Positions 43,186 through 52,586 of a stretch of DNA of 64,000 nt are shown here, in pieces. Position 1 is the stretch's first letter. Each line of letters opens with the position of its first letter. A program made the translations under genes and the position numbers. The notes under the pieces were generated by a model that saw nothing but the letters and a program-made list of their open reading frames with translations, ran no database searches and was not told the origin of the DNA. Source of the stretch: Aquimarina sp. Aq78 (lineage in GTDB: Bacteria > Bacteroidota > Bacteroidia > Flavobacteriales > Flavobacteriaceae); NCBI RefSeq assembly GCF_900299525.1, contig NZ_OMKA01000023.1, forward strand, positions 1 to 64,000. The letters run 5' to 3'.

Positions 43186-45752
43186 AAATATAATCTTAAA
43201 ACCACATTAGGAGTAATTCCTAATGATTCTTGCTGCAACTTATCTAATTCTATTTCTCCAGTAGTAGCATTATCATCAACCCTATAACTTATAGATATAG
43301 GCACTTGTCTATTATATATGTTTTGTATTGAAGCACCTATTTGCCCTCTCCAGTTACCAGTTTTATTGAAATCAAATCGATAAATAGCAGAGATGTCTAA
43401 TCTATGATATTCTGGTAAACGTTTTGCATTGGCAACACTGTATTCGATCTCATCATTTACAAGATCGGCATCGGTAAAAGGAGCTCCTGATCGCCATAAC
43501 CAACCCAAAGAAAATTCCCAATCATTGATTTCATATGTATTAGAAATTCTAAAATTATGAGTAATATCGTTATTCCCGGGGAAAGAAGCTTCTTGTATTT
43601 CAGGAAAAGTATATTTAATATCGTTAAAAGTATATCCCATCCAGGTTCTAAAGTTTTTGAACTTCTTTTTTAATAATACATCTACTCCATAAATTATACT
43701 TTTACCAGTAGATAAATCATTATTGATTGTATTAAATCCATTGGTGACCGATGTTAAACCATCGATGTTTTTATAATAGCCGTCAATCTCAAAATTCCAA
43801 CCTTTTTTAGAAAACAATAATCCTGTAGAATATTGAGTGCTTTTTAGTACAGGAACTTCTTCATTGGCATGTATCCATAGATTATTTTCTAGACGAAGTT
43901 GGGTGTCTTCAAACTCTATTAATTGACTTATCGGTTGATATCTAAGTTCTCCTGTTGCTTTTATTCTTAATAGATTAGTAATGGGGTACTCAATATTTAC
44001 TCTGGGTTCAATATACAATTGATTGACTATCGAATAATGAGATGTTCTTATTCCAAAATTGAAGAAACTCTTGTTTTTTGGTAAAAATTTATAGTTTACA
44101 TATAGGCTATTTGCATTATTTTTTACTCTGTCTGACTCATTTATTGGTGTTTCAAATTCAGCTTCTCTTGTGATTGCATAAAACACTTCACTATTAGAAA
44201 ATTGGTATCCCAGCATAAACGAATTTTTGGCGTCAAGATCATAAGTGATATTCAGATCTAATCCAAGATCTTCTACGGTATTCTTTCTAATCGATTGTTT
44301 TTCTATTTGTAATTCTTGTCTTTCGGTGAATAAATAATCAGAATCATACTTAGAATAATATGCTTTTAAGCTATGATGAAAGTGATCTAGTTTAGTGCCT
44401 TCCCAGGAAAGACTAGCTCCTTTATTTTGAATTTTGAGATCATCGGTAATCAGATCTTCATCATCATTGATTTCGAAAGCAAGATCATTGTTGGTATAAA
44501 TCGTACTCGCTAGAATTTTGTCATTTTCTGATGCATCAATAATTAGTTTAGCACTGGCATCATAGAAGAAAAAATTATTTTCGGCAATTGCTTCTTCGCG
44601 CTCTTCTTCGTCATCGTCATCTTCTTCTTCACCTGTAACAGGTGTTTGATTTGGGTTCTCAACTATTTTGGTGTTTTGAAATACTTTTTCAGAAAGAGCT
44701 TTATAGGTAGGAGTTTCAAAAATATCGGTATAAGATCGTCTTCCGGAAAGAACCAAACCTACAGTTTTTGCCACAGGAATTTTCGTAAAAACATCTGCAT
44801 GAGTCCCATTGACTCCGACACCACCATCAAATTTTTCAGGCACTTTCTTATCACTAGAAATATCAATAACACCCGATACCCGGTCCCCATACTTTGGATC
44901 CGCACCTCCTTTAAAAATTTTGGCACTTTTAACTACATTAGGATTAAAAGCAGAAAACATTCCAAAGAAATGACCAGTATTATACATTTTTATATCATCC
45001 CAAAGTACGAGATTTTGGTCTGGTGATCCTCCGCGAATCTGTATTCCCGTTGCAGTTTCATCGGGGCTGTTTATCCCGGGAATTAGCTGAATGCTTTGTA
45101 AAATATCAGGTTCGCTTTGACCAGGAAGAATACCGAGTTCTTCATTAGAAATTCCAAATGAGCCGTCAATGTTTTTGTCAATTCCGGTGGTGATATATTC
45201 TACAATAAGCACTTCTGCCAAAGAGGTGCTTTCGATAAAAAGTGGGATTCTGGGACAATTTGAGGTTTTAAAAGAAGATGCCTCCATCACTTTGTCTTTA
45301 TAACCAACATATTGTATTGTGATTAATGTGTTCTTATCGACACTACCTAATTGAAAAAAACCATCATCATTGGCAATAGTTCCTGTTTTAGTACTTTCAA
45401 TACTTATTGATGCGTAGGAGAGAGGTTCGTTGGTAGTTTCATCAAAAAGATATCCGCAGACTTCAACTTTAGTACTGGGAGAACTAACAATCACCTGTCT
45501 ATCTGATATTTTTTTAAAATTAAGATTAGTTAATGTTTTTAAAGTAGTCAAAATCTCGTCCAAGGGAGTATTGTTAATAGCCAATGTAATGATCTTGTTT
45601 TTTACGGTTTCATTACTGAATGAAAAAATGAGATCATATGATTCTGATAGTTCGTTAAGTACCCGTTGTAAAGGTGTTTTTTTATAACTTTTGGTGATTT
45701 GTGCCTGCAAAGAGCATGTGCAAAAAAGTAACAGTAGCAGAATTTTTTTCAT
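43182..45752 (-). CDS. TonB-dependent outer-membrane receptor with STN domain
   Basis: The 856-residue protein has a signal peptide (about 1-17), an STN domain (about 20-95, TPLQRVLNELSESYDLIFSF) used for signalling to FecR, a carboxypeptidase-regulatory-like domain (about 97-180, VEVCGYLFDETTNEPLSYAS), a plug (about 205-320) and a 22-strand beta-barrel ending in RLYF. It imports a TonB-dependent ligand such as a siderophore or glycan fragment. With the upstream FecR and FecI it forms a three-part surface-signalling system. No SusD partner is present, so iron or another nutrient is more likely than polysaccharide. Confidence 0.9.
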   Translation of the reverse strand: MKKILLLLLFCTCSLQAQITKSYKKTPLQRVLNELSESYDLIFSFSNETVKNKIITLAINNTPLDEILTTLKTLTNLNFKKISDRQVIVSSPSTKVEVCGYLFDETTNEPLSYASISIESTKTGTIANDDGFFQLGSVDKNTLITIQYVGYKDKVMEASSFKTSNCPRIPLFIESTSLAEVLIVEYITTGIDKNIDGSFGISNEELGILPGQSEPDILQSIQLIPGINSPDETATGIQIRGGSPDQNLVLWDDIKMYNTGHFFGMFSAFNPNVVKSAKIFKGGADPKYGDRVSGVIDISSDKKVPEKFDGGVGVNGTHADVFTKIPVAKTVGLVLSGRRSYTDIFETPTYKALSEKVFQNTKIVENPNQTPVTGEEEDDDDEEEREEAIAENNFFFYDASAKLIIDASENDKILASTIYTNNDLAFEINDDEDLITDDLKIQNKGASLSWEGTKLDHFHHSLKAYYSKYDSDYLFTERQELQIEKQSIRKNTVEDLGLDLNITYDLDAKNSFMLGYQFSNSEVFYAITREAEFETPINESDRVKNNANSLYVNYKFLPKNKSFFNFGIRTSHYSIVNQLYIEPRVNIEYPITNLLRIKATGELRYQPISQLIEFEDTQLRLENNLWIHANEEVPVLKSTQYSTGLLFSKKGWNFEIDGYYKNIDGLTSVTNGFNTINNDLSTGKSIIYGVDVLLKKKFKNFRTWMGYTFNDIKYTFPEIQEASFPGNNDITHNFRISNTYEINDWEFSLGWLWRSGAPFTDADLVNDEIEYSVANAKRLPEYHRLDISAIYRFDFNKTGNWRGQIGASIQNIYNRQVPISISYRVDDNATTGEIELDKLQQESLGITPNVVLRLYF

Positions 45753-45824
45753 TGTATATTTTGGTTTTAGAGGATTCTAAAACGTTAAGATTCTTAGATA
45801 ATTAATGTGTTGATTTATTTGTAG

Positions 45825-46727
45825 CTAGGGAGTAGAAAGCAAAACAGTAGTTCCATTAACCACATATTCTATCCCCATAGGTACTAAAACGGATTCTAGA
45901 GCAATATTTAAGTTATTATAATTAAATCCACCAGTGAATAACTGATTTTGATCAATTTTATCACGTTTAAAAGTGATATCATATTGTCTCTCTAATTCGT
46001 CTAATACATTTATTAATGGAATGCTATTAAAAATGCTCTCTCCTTTTTTCCATAAAGGTTCCTGGTCTGTAATGGTCTGATCTATAAGTTTTTTGTCTTT
46101 TAACAAAACACCATTGCCTTTTTGTAATATCTTTTGTTGGTTATCTTGTATAGAGACTCGTACTTTTCCTTCATAACAACCTACTCTAAATTCATTAGAT
46201 CTACTCTTTACATTAAACTGAGTTCCTAAGACCTCGATTTTCCCTAATTTGGTTGCTACCGTAAAATTAGTACCAGAAGTCACTTTAAAATATGCTTCTC
46301 CGTCTAAAGTGATTTTTCGATTTTGTGACCAGAAAAAACGTTGATGTGTTAAGGTAGATGCTGCATTAAGATCGACAGAACTTCCATCTGGTAAAACAAC
46401 AGTCAATTGTTGTCCGGGATTAGTGGTATAACTTACCGTGTTAAAGAAAAGCCCAATAATTAGTAATATCGAAGCTGCTGCAGTTAAAGTATATACAATT
46501 GGTTTTAAATTGATCACTTTTGCTTTTTTAGGCCGATAAATCTTACCTAAAGTCTTAGCTAATGAGGGTTGTAGGTCAAAAGAAGGAGCCTTAAAATAGG
46601 CTAGTCCATCTACGATTTTTTTATAATCATCGTATTCTGGAAGCTTTTTTAGCTCTTCTAATTCTTCGGGGCTAAGGTCGTTATTCAACCACTTTGCCAG
46701 ATATGTATTTTCCTTTTCGTCAAGCAT
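45825..46727 (-). CDS. FecR-family anti-sigma factor
   Basis: The 300-residue protein has a short cytoplasmic N-terminus (about 1-70) that should bind the sigma factor, one membrane helix (IVYTLTAAASILLIIGLFF, about 77-95), a FecR periplasmic domain (TTNPGQQLTVVLPDGSSVDL, ITLDGEAYFKV) and a C-terminal DUF4974 domain (IPLINVLDELERQYDITFK). It transmits the receptor signal to FecI. It lies 57 nt after the sigma gene and 72 nt before the receptor gene. Confidence 0.92.
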   Translation of the reverse strand: MLDEKENTYLAKWLNNDLSPEELEELKKLPEYDDYKKIVDGLAYFKAPSFDLQPSLAKTLGKIYRPKKAKVINLKPIVYTLTAAASILLIIGLFFNTVSYTTNPGQQLTVVLPDGSSVDLNAASTLTHQRFFWSQNRKITLDGEAYFKVTSGTNFTVATKLGKIEVLGTQFNVKSRSNEFRVGCYEGKVRVSIQDNQQKILQKGNGVLLKDKKLIDQTITDQEPLWKKGESIFNSIPLINVLDELERQYDITFKRDKIDQNQLFTGGFNYNNLNIALESVLVPMGIEYVVNGTTVLLSTP

Positions 46728-46784
46728 AATTTCTACCTTGTATCAGGAGAATAACAGGTAAGATGTAAAATACCCTACCGTCTT

Positions 46785-47297
46785 TCATATATTTTTTACC
46801 AATTTTCTTAATTGCTTTAATGCATTATGCATTCTTTTTTCTACAGCTTTTACTGAAATGTCAAGCATTTCGGCAATTTCATTATATGTTTTTTTATCAA
46901 TTCTATTCAGTAGAAAAACTTCTCTTTGGCCATCAGAAAGCTCGGCAATTGCATTCTGAAGCTTATCCATAAACTCCTTTTCTTCCATCACATAATCCGG
47001 AGATTCAATATTTTTGGTGCTACGAGGTATTTTTGAATACTCTAGTCTAACCTTCTTGTGAGCAACTTGATTTAAAAATAAGTTGTTAGCAACAGTACAC
47101 AAAAACCCTTTTGTTCTCTCAAAGATTACTTTTTTACAGTTATCCCAAAGTTTTATAAATGCTTCCTGCATCACATCTTCTGCTTGTTCCTTATTCCCAC
47201 ATTTGTAGTAAATAAAATTTCTTATATCCTCAGCATGTGTCTCGAATAGCTTAGTGAATACGGGTTGTTCACAAACAGATTTTGAGGATTGGGTCAT
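46785..47297 (-). CDS. ECF RNA polymerase sigma factor (FecI-like)
   Basis: The 170-residue protein has sigma-70 region 2 (FETHAEDIRNFIYYKCGNKE, EDVMQEAFIKLWDNC) and region 4 (ELSDGQREVFLLNRIDKKTY, EIAEMLDISVKAVEKRMHNA). This is the Bacteroidota FecI-type ECF sigma. It heads the receptor operon and is controlled by the FecR protein. The likely promoter lies in the divergent gene's first codons. Confidence 0.92.
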   Translation of the reverse strand: MTQSSKSVCEQPVFTKLFETHAEDIRNFIYYKCGNKEQAEDVMQEAFIKLWDNCKKVIFERTKGFLCTVANNLFLNQVAHKKVRLEYSKIPRSTKNIESPDYVMEEKEFMDKLQNAIAELSDGQREVFLLNRIDKKTYNEIAEMLDISVKAVEKRMHNALKQLRKLVKNI

Positions 47298-47356
47298 AAA
47301 AAAAGAGTTTTTTTCGATTTGAGGTAGGGTGAAATGGTTCCCGCCTGTTATTAATC

Positions 47357-47387
47357 CAAAAATAGCTGATTATGAATTCGAAAACAA
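47357..47387 (-). promoter_or_regulatory. Promoter of the ECF sigma operon (TTG-N20-TATTTTTG)
   Basis: On the minus strand TTG (47385-47387) and TATTTTTG (47357-47364) are 20 bp apart and match the Bacteroidota housekeeping promoter fully. The transcript would start near 47350, about 50 nt before the sigma ATG. The -33 element lies inside the first codons of the divergent transglutaminase gene. Confidence 0.55.
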
Positions 47388-48949
47388 ATCTTAAAATTGC
47401 ATTAACTTTAATTTCAATAATTGCCATAATCTCAATAGGGCTCAAAATAAAACCAATTCTTAATAATTATGATAATTTTAATCCTGAAAAAGTTTATAAA
47501 ATAAACTATAAGTTCTTTTTTAAATCAGGAGATAAAAACACTTCATTAAAAACATACATACCCAGTAGCAACCCCAGGCAAAGAATTTCTAAAGAAAGCA
47601 TCAAAAATGACACTACTTTGTCTTTTACTAAGAAAGAAGAAATTGGCGAAAATTTAAGAGCAATTTGGAACACCGAGGAGAAAAACACATATCATTCTGT
47701 GGATTATGAATTTGTTTTCGAAGGAAAAGGTAGAAATTTTAGAATTCCGAAAGTCTTTAATGTTGCATCAGGCAAGTATAGAAAATATCTTAAACCTACT
47801 CAGAATATTCAATCTGATAACGAAATTATCAATGAATTAGCGACTCAACTGGGACAAAACACCAAAAATGATAAAGAAGTAATCAAAAATATTTTTGATT
47901 ACGTATATGCTATTCCTTCGGCACCAATCATTACACTCACAGATGCCGTAACCGCAATTGAACAGAATAGAGCTTCTTGCAATGGTAAAAGTAGATTATT
48001 CGTGGCTTTAAGTAGAAATTTAGGGTATCCCGCAAGAATAAGGGGAGGGATTATAGTAGAAAATACAGATAAAAGAACATCACATGCCTGGACAGAAGTA
48101 TTGATTAATGAAACATGGGTTCCTTTTGATGCATTAAATAATCATTTTGGGTATTTGCCTGCTAATTACTTAGAGCTTTATCGAGGAGATAAATCTTTGA
48201 TTACTCATACTACAGGTATTCAGTTTGATTATACATATAAGATGGATGAGGTAAATCATATTTCTTTCTTAAAAATGAATTCTGAAGAACTTCATGATCT
48301 ACCTGGTTTCTCTCTTTGGCATCTTATCGATAAAAATGTAATACCATCAGGAGCTTTACATCTTTTATTATTATTACCTATTGGGGGATTTTTGGTTGCT
48401 TTTTTAAGAAATATTGTTGGATTAAAAACTTTTGGAGTATTCCTACCTGTATTGATTGCCTTTTCTTTGTTGCATACAGGTTTCGTTTCTGGAATTGCAA
48501 TTTTCGTTGGACTTATCACGTTCATTGGATTAATATCTTATCCTTTTGATAACCTAGGGCTGTTATATACACCAAAATTGGTAATCTCACTCACCACAAT
48601 GGTATCTGTGATCCTTTTGGCAACACATTTTGGAATTAGGAATAACATAGAATGGCTTACAAAACTAACATTTTTCCCTATTATTATTCTTACGATTTCT
48701 GCAGAACGTTTCTCTCGCTCTACTCTGGAAGATGGTTATATAAAGGCCATAGATAAATTGTTTCAAACATTAATAGCGACATCAATTTCTTATCTCATAC
48801 TATCCTTGTCATGGTTGCCGTCTGTTCTGGTTTTATTCCCAGAAATATCTCTTTTAATCATAGCATCATCCACGTTGTTAGGAAGATACATTGGGATACG
48901 ATGGATAGAGTTGTTTAGGTTCAAGCCGCTTTTGAAAGCAGAAAAATAA
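47372..48949 (+). CDS. Transglutaminase-domain protein fused to seven membrane helices
   Basis: The 525-residue protein has an N-terminal helix (about 8-27), an extracytoplasmic region with a transglutaminase-like domain (about 145-275), and seven helices (about 325-510) of the 7TM_transglut type. Family members are often called inactive, yet here Cys203 (ASCNGKS), His238 (TSHAWTE) and Asp253 (VPFDALN) form an apparently complete triad. It heads a three-gene group with an ATP-grasp ligase and a barrel protein. This association has been discussed for peptide amidoligase systems; the product is unknown. Confidence 0.82.
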   Translation: MNSKTNLKIALTLISIIAIISIGLKIKPILNNYDNFNPEKVYKINYKFFFKSGDKNTSLKTYIPSSNPRQRISKESIKNDTTLSFTKKEEIGENLRAIWNTEEKNTYHSVDYEFVFEGKGRNFRIPKVFNVASGKYRKYLKPTQNIQSDNEIINELATQLGQNTKNDKEVIKNIFDYVYAIPSAPIITLTDAVTAIEQNRASCNGKSRLFVALSRNLGYPARIRGGIIVENTDKRTSHAWTEVLINETWVPFDALNNHFGYLPANYLELYRGDKSLITHTTGIQFDYTYKMDEVNHISFLKMNSEELHDLPGFSLWHLIDKNVIPSGALHLLLLLPIGGFLVAFLRNIVGLKTFGVFLPVLIAFSLLHTGFVSGIAIFVGLITFIGLISYPFDNLGLLYTPKLVISLTTMVSVILLATHFGIRNNIEWLTKLTFFPIIILTISAERFSRSTLEDGYIKAIDKLFQTLIATSISYLILSLSWLPSVLVLFPEISLLIIASSTLLGRYIGIRWIELFRFKPLLKAEK

Positions 48950-49031
48950 AAAATCACCCTTTTTAGGTAGGGTATATAAAGACTCACCTGTTTCTATAGC
49001 AAACAAAAAGATAATAGTAAAAGACACGAAT

Positions 49032-49910
49032 ATGTTCTCAATAATTTTCAATAAGAAATCAACAGCAGCATCTGGCGTAATTGGTTTAAATGAGAGAAAT
49101 ATAAGACTCATTTATCCTAATAATCCAAAGAAACATTACCCTCTGGCTGATGATAAAGTACTTACCAAAGAAATTTTACATCAATATAATATCCCTTGTG
49201 CAGAAACCTATGCTGTGATCGAATATAATAGTGATATTAAGGAAGCATGGAAATCTTGTCAACAATATAATTCTGTTGCAATTAAGCCAGCTAATGGTAG
49301 TGGAGGTGGTGGGATCAAAATTCTTAAAAAAGATAAGAATGATAATTGGATTAGCAATGGAGAAATAATTACCGATCGCCAGGTTTTTCAACATATGGCA
49401 TCTATCATTATGGGATTCTTTTCATTAGGTTCTCACGATAGAGTACTTGTAGAAGAATGTATAGAACCACATCCTTTTTTTTGTGAGATATATCCCCAGG
49501 GAGTCCCAGATTTTAGAATTATAACGCTTAATAAAACACCCTTGATGGGGATGTTAAGGATGCCGACAGATAGGTCTGATGGCAAAGCCAATCTTCACCA
49601 AAATGGAGTAGGGATAGGTGTAGACATGAAAGAAGGAAGATTATTAGAAGTGTATGACGGTAAAGAATATAGCAATCATCACCCAGATAGTACATTTTTG
49701 GTTAATGGTACCCCCATACCATACTGGAAAGAAATTTTGGAAATATCTGTTGCAACAGCTAAGGCATTTCCATTAAACTATCTGGGGATTGATATTGTGA
49801 TAGATAAAAATAAAGGCCCACAAATTATGGAAATTAATGTTCGACCAGGCCTTGGAATTCAACTAGTAAATAAAACGGGATTAAAAGAAGTAATAAAACG
49901 AGCTATATAA
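49032..49910 (+). CDS. RimK-like ATP-grasp ligase (alpha-L-glutamate ligase homologue)
   Basis: The 292-residue cytoplasmic protein has an ATP-grasp fold: the N-terminal region (LNERNIRLIYPNNPKKHYPL), VAIKPANGSGGGGIKIL (phosphate-binding loop with Lys), and LGIDIVIDKNKGPQIMEINV with the metal-binding Glu and Asn near residue 275. It matches the glutamate-ligase-like proteins found next to 7TM transglutaminases. It should form an amide bond between a carboxylate and an amine, but the substrate is not known. Gaps to neighbours are 82 nt upstream and 32 nt downstream. Confidence 0.87.
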   Translation: MFSIIFNKKSTAASGVIGLNERNIRLIYPNNPKKHYPLADDKVLTKEILHQYNIPCAETYAVIEYNSDIKEAWKSCQQYNSVAIKPANGSGGGGIKILKKDKNDNWISNGEIITDRQVFQHMASIIMGFFSLGSHDRVLVEECIEPHPFFCEIYPQGVPDFRIITLNKTPLMGMLRMPTDRSDGKANLHQNGVGIGVDMKEGRLLEVYDGKEYSNHHPDSTFLVNGTPIPYWKEILEISVATAKAFPLNYLGIDIVIDKNKGPQIMEINVRPGLGIQLVNKTGLKEVIKRAI

Positions 49911-49942
49911 ATAACTCATTAAACAAAAGAAGAAAAATTGTA

Positions 49943-51076
49943 ATGGAAAAAAGAAATATAATACTTACTGCGGTCATATCATTTATATACTCTTTAAGTT
50001 TTTCACAAAGTAAAAACACTTTGGATATCGAAACACAGGGAGGATATGAATACAATTATTTTAAAAGCCCTAAAGAAGTAAGAGTGAATGATAGTATACT
50101 TACAAAAGAAGATTTGATATCAAGCAGTGTGTATCAAGACATCTCGATCGATTATAAATATCGCTATAAATGGAAAAAAAATAGAGTGAGATTATATTTA
50201 AATCCTTTTTCGAGAATATTCTATGAGAATTTTGATGACAGTTATTGGAGTTTAGGTTCGAGAGTAAAATATGATCACAAATTTACAGAAAAAGCTACTT
50301 TTTTAGCAGAAATTAGATTTAAACGAATGAATAGAGAAGGTTTGGGAGGAGATCAGGATGTCTTGATTAATCCACTAGGATATACAAACTATGGAGCCAC
50401 TGCAGGAATAAAGTTTATACCTTTTAATGCTAATGAGATGACACTAGAAGGGTTTTATAATTTCAAAGACTTTGATGCTTTTGGAATAAGAGACTTACAA
50501 TTTGACGAGTTTGGAGTTCAATTTTCGAGCGTTCAATCCTTTGAAGTAAATCGATTAGAACACAAAATAGGGGTAGATACATATTTCAAAAAAAGAAAGT
50601 ATGACACCTTTAATGCCAGTGAAATAGATACAGATGGTGAAAGAGATTGGGATTATGCAAAAGGAAGTTTGTTTTATGAATTACCGTTTAGCGAAAAATT
50701 TAAAATAAAGCCCAATTTTGTATACTATGCAAGAATTGATAACTCTACCGGACGTTCTGGATTTAGTCAGTTTGGCCCGGGACTCAATATGGTATATAAA
50801 AGCGAAATAACCAAAGTGCGTACATCGCTCTCCTATATTACAAGAAAATATAAAGAAATCGAAGCTAGAAATACCGAGATGTTAATAGGAGAAAATCTTA
50901 AATATCAATATGTAAATTTTCAGGTAAATGCCTCACACGAAATCGGAAATGGATTTTCATTAACAGCAACGCTATATTCTAGAGTGAGGAGTACAAATTA
51001 TACAGATATAGACGCCCGTTCTTTCAGAAATTATAGAAACCAATATGGAGGAATAGGTGTTCTATGGGAATTATAA
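49943..51076 (+). CDS. Predicted outer-membrane beta-barrel protein
   Basis: The 377-residue protein has a signal peptide (about 1-21, ending SFSQ). The rest alternates polar and hydrophobic residues in many strands rich in Tyr, Phe and Arg (YKYRYKWKKNRVRLYLNPF, TEKATFLAEIRFKRMN), ending in an aromatic or hydrophobic residue pattern (GGIGVLWEL). This fits an outer-membrane barrel of about 14-16 strands. It is third in the transglutaminase/ATP-grasp group, suggesting that the product or its substrate meets the outer membrane. Confidence 0.72.
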   Translation: MEKRNIILTAVISFIYSLSFSQSKNTLDIETQGGYEYNYFKSPKEVRVNDSILTKEDLISSSVYQDISIDYKYRYKWKKNRVRLYLNPFSRIFYENFDDSYWSLGSRVKYDHKFTEKATFLAEIRFKRMNREGLGGDQDVLINPLGYTNYGATAGIKFIPFNANEMTLEGFYNFKDFDAFGIRDLQFDEFGVQFSSVQSFEVNRLEHKIGVDTYFKKRKYDTFNASEIDTDGERDWDYAKGSLFYELPFSEKFKIKPNFVYYARIDNSTGRSGFSQFGPGLNMVYKSEITKVRTSLSYITRKYKEIEARNTEMLIGENLKYQYVNFQVNASHEIGNGFSLTATLYSRVRSTNYTDIDARSFRNYRNQYGGIGVLWEL

Positions 51077-51110
51077 CAGATTCCCTTTTATTTATTGTTA
51101 GTTTTTTTCG

Positions 51111-51143
51111 GTTAAGCGTTACTTTTGTAGCGCTTAACTTTTT
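51111..51143 (+). terminator. Rho-independent terminator
   Basis: Stem gttaagcg (51111-51118) with cgcttaac (51131-51138), then TTTTT. It ends the transglutaminase operon. Confidence 0.8.
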
Positions 51144-51270
51144 GATAAGATCCGGCTGGTGAAATTATGATTGACAGTATTCGAGCTATTAATCTAATCT
51201 ATCCTGTTTAAAAATGAACTCTTATTAAATACCTAAAGTTACATTTGACAACTATAATTGAGTAATGACA

Positions 51271-51627
51271 ATGGCAAGAGACGAAAAATTAAAAGAACGA
51301 TGGGAGAACCTGGTAAAAAAACTGTCAGATCAGTTTGCAGATGGAGAAGATTTAGATCTTGATGGAATTATATATCTAATTGGAGTACAGGAATTAGGTC
51401 AACTACATCGTAAATTTAAAAAAGAAGAAAAATTAGACTTAATGCATATTGCCATATGTCGCCTCTTAGAGCCTTATGGATATTATGAATTTGATTACTA
51501 TGACGATGATGGTTGGCCACACTATATGGTCAAAGAACAATTACCGGGTCTTAAAGCAGGTGAGCAATCTGTTTTGATGAAAGAAGCAATTGTAAGTTAT
51601 TTTTTGGTAAGTCAGTATATAGTATAG
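51271..51627 (+). CDS. Small conserved protein of unknown function
   Basis: The 118-residue acidic protein (MARDEKLKERWENLVKKLSD from the ATG at 51271; an ATG two codons upstream is also possible) has an EDLDLDGIIYLIGVQELGQL helix and an YEFDYYDDDGWPHY segment. The pattern looks familiar from Flavobacteriia, but no function is known to me. It has no signal peptide or membrane helix. It is followed by an AraC-type regulator on the same strand. Confidence 0.7.
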   Translation: MARDEKLKERWENLVKKLSDQFADGEDLDLDGIIYLIGVQELGQLHRKFKKEEKLDLMHIAICRLLEPYGYYEFDYYDDDGWPHYMVKEQLPGLKAGEQSVLMKEAIVSYFLVSQYIV

Positions 51628-51796
51628 GCAACCTTTTATGATTTTAATAGTATATTTAGTTACCTGATTTCAATATGTAAAAAGAATCGATAACCAAACC
51701 AGATACCAACATCGAGATTTTGGGAAAATAAATTTCTCCCAAAGTAGTATACCAGCAATTTACAATGGTAAAACTACTGGTATTGCTTTAAAATAT

Positions 51797-52513
51797 GTGG
51801 TAGAAGGAAAGGAACATTATAAAACAAATAGAAATCAATTAGATGTATATAAGAGTCAGTTTATTATCCTGAGAGAAAATGTAGACTATGAAGTATATTC
51901 TAAGAATATAAATACCAAAGGTTTTTGTTTAGATATAAATCCAGGATTATTAGATATAGAGATATCAGATTTTTTGAAAAATGATTTATTATTTAATCAA
52001 CCATTTTCGGGAACTTTATCTATAGCACTAGGCAAATCTTTATACGATTTTTCTAATACTATTTCAGGATATGATTTTGTGCAAGAGCCTATTAGAATTA
52101 TTACTAATTTTAAAGATGATTTACTCAGTTTTCAAAAAGATTTAGCCATAATTGAGGATTCTTTACAGAAGATAACAACAAAGATTCACACACAAAAGCT
52201 TCTCGTCTCAAAACTTTTTAAAGCAAGAGAATATATTCATTTATACTATTCCCATAAAATCCCACTAAGTGCTCTTGCCAGTATATCTGGAATCTCTAAG
52301 TATCATTTTGCCAGAGTTTTTAAAATTTGTTTTAAAATGACTCCATTACAAATGCAGGAAAAGTTACGAATGGAAAAAGCCAAAGAACTATTGCATGATG
52401 ACAGGATTTCTTTAACTTCGATAGCATATCAACTTGGGTACACAGATTTATCCTCGTTTTCTAAAAGGTTTAAAAAATATTATAAAATGCCTCCTTCGCA
52501 ATATATAAAATAG
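51797..52513 (+). CDS. AraC-family transcriptional regulator with an uncertain start
   Basis: From a GTG at 51797 the product is 238 residues with a C-terminal double helix-turn-helix (about 140-238; IPLSALASISGISKYHFARV, and ISLTSIAYQLGYTDLSSFSK). The frame stays open upstream to a TGA at 51665, and its translation (RDFGKINFSQSSIPAIYNG) looks like the genuine N-terminus of the ligand domain. No ATG, GTG or TTG occurs in that stretch, so the start codon may be mutated or non-standard. The gene may control the DUF885 gene downstream. Confidence 0.72.
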   Translation: MVEGKEHYKTNRNQLDVYKSQFIILRENVDYEVYSKNINTKGFCLDINPGLLDIEISDFLKNDLLFNQPFSGTLSIALGKSLYDFSNTISGYDFVQEPIRIITNFKDDLLSFQKDLAIIEDSLQKITTKIHTQKLLVSKLFKAREYIHLYYSHKIPLSALASISGISKYHFARVFKICFKMTPLQMQEKLRMEKAKELLHDDRISLTSIAYQLGYTDLSSFSKRFKKYYKMPPSQYIK

Positions 52514-52586
52514 CAAGATTGTACAAACTATCGTAGGATATCCATAGTATCATTGTATTAAAAACAGGTTTGAAAATCAAAGGAAC

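Noticed and set aside
43182..47297. SusCD-type polysaccharide utilisation locus
   Set aside because: The TonB receptor has an STN domain and FecI/FecR partners, but no SusD homologue or glycoside hydrolase lies next to it.
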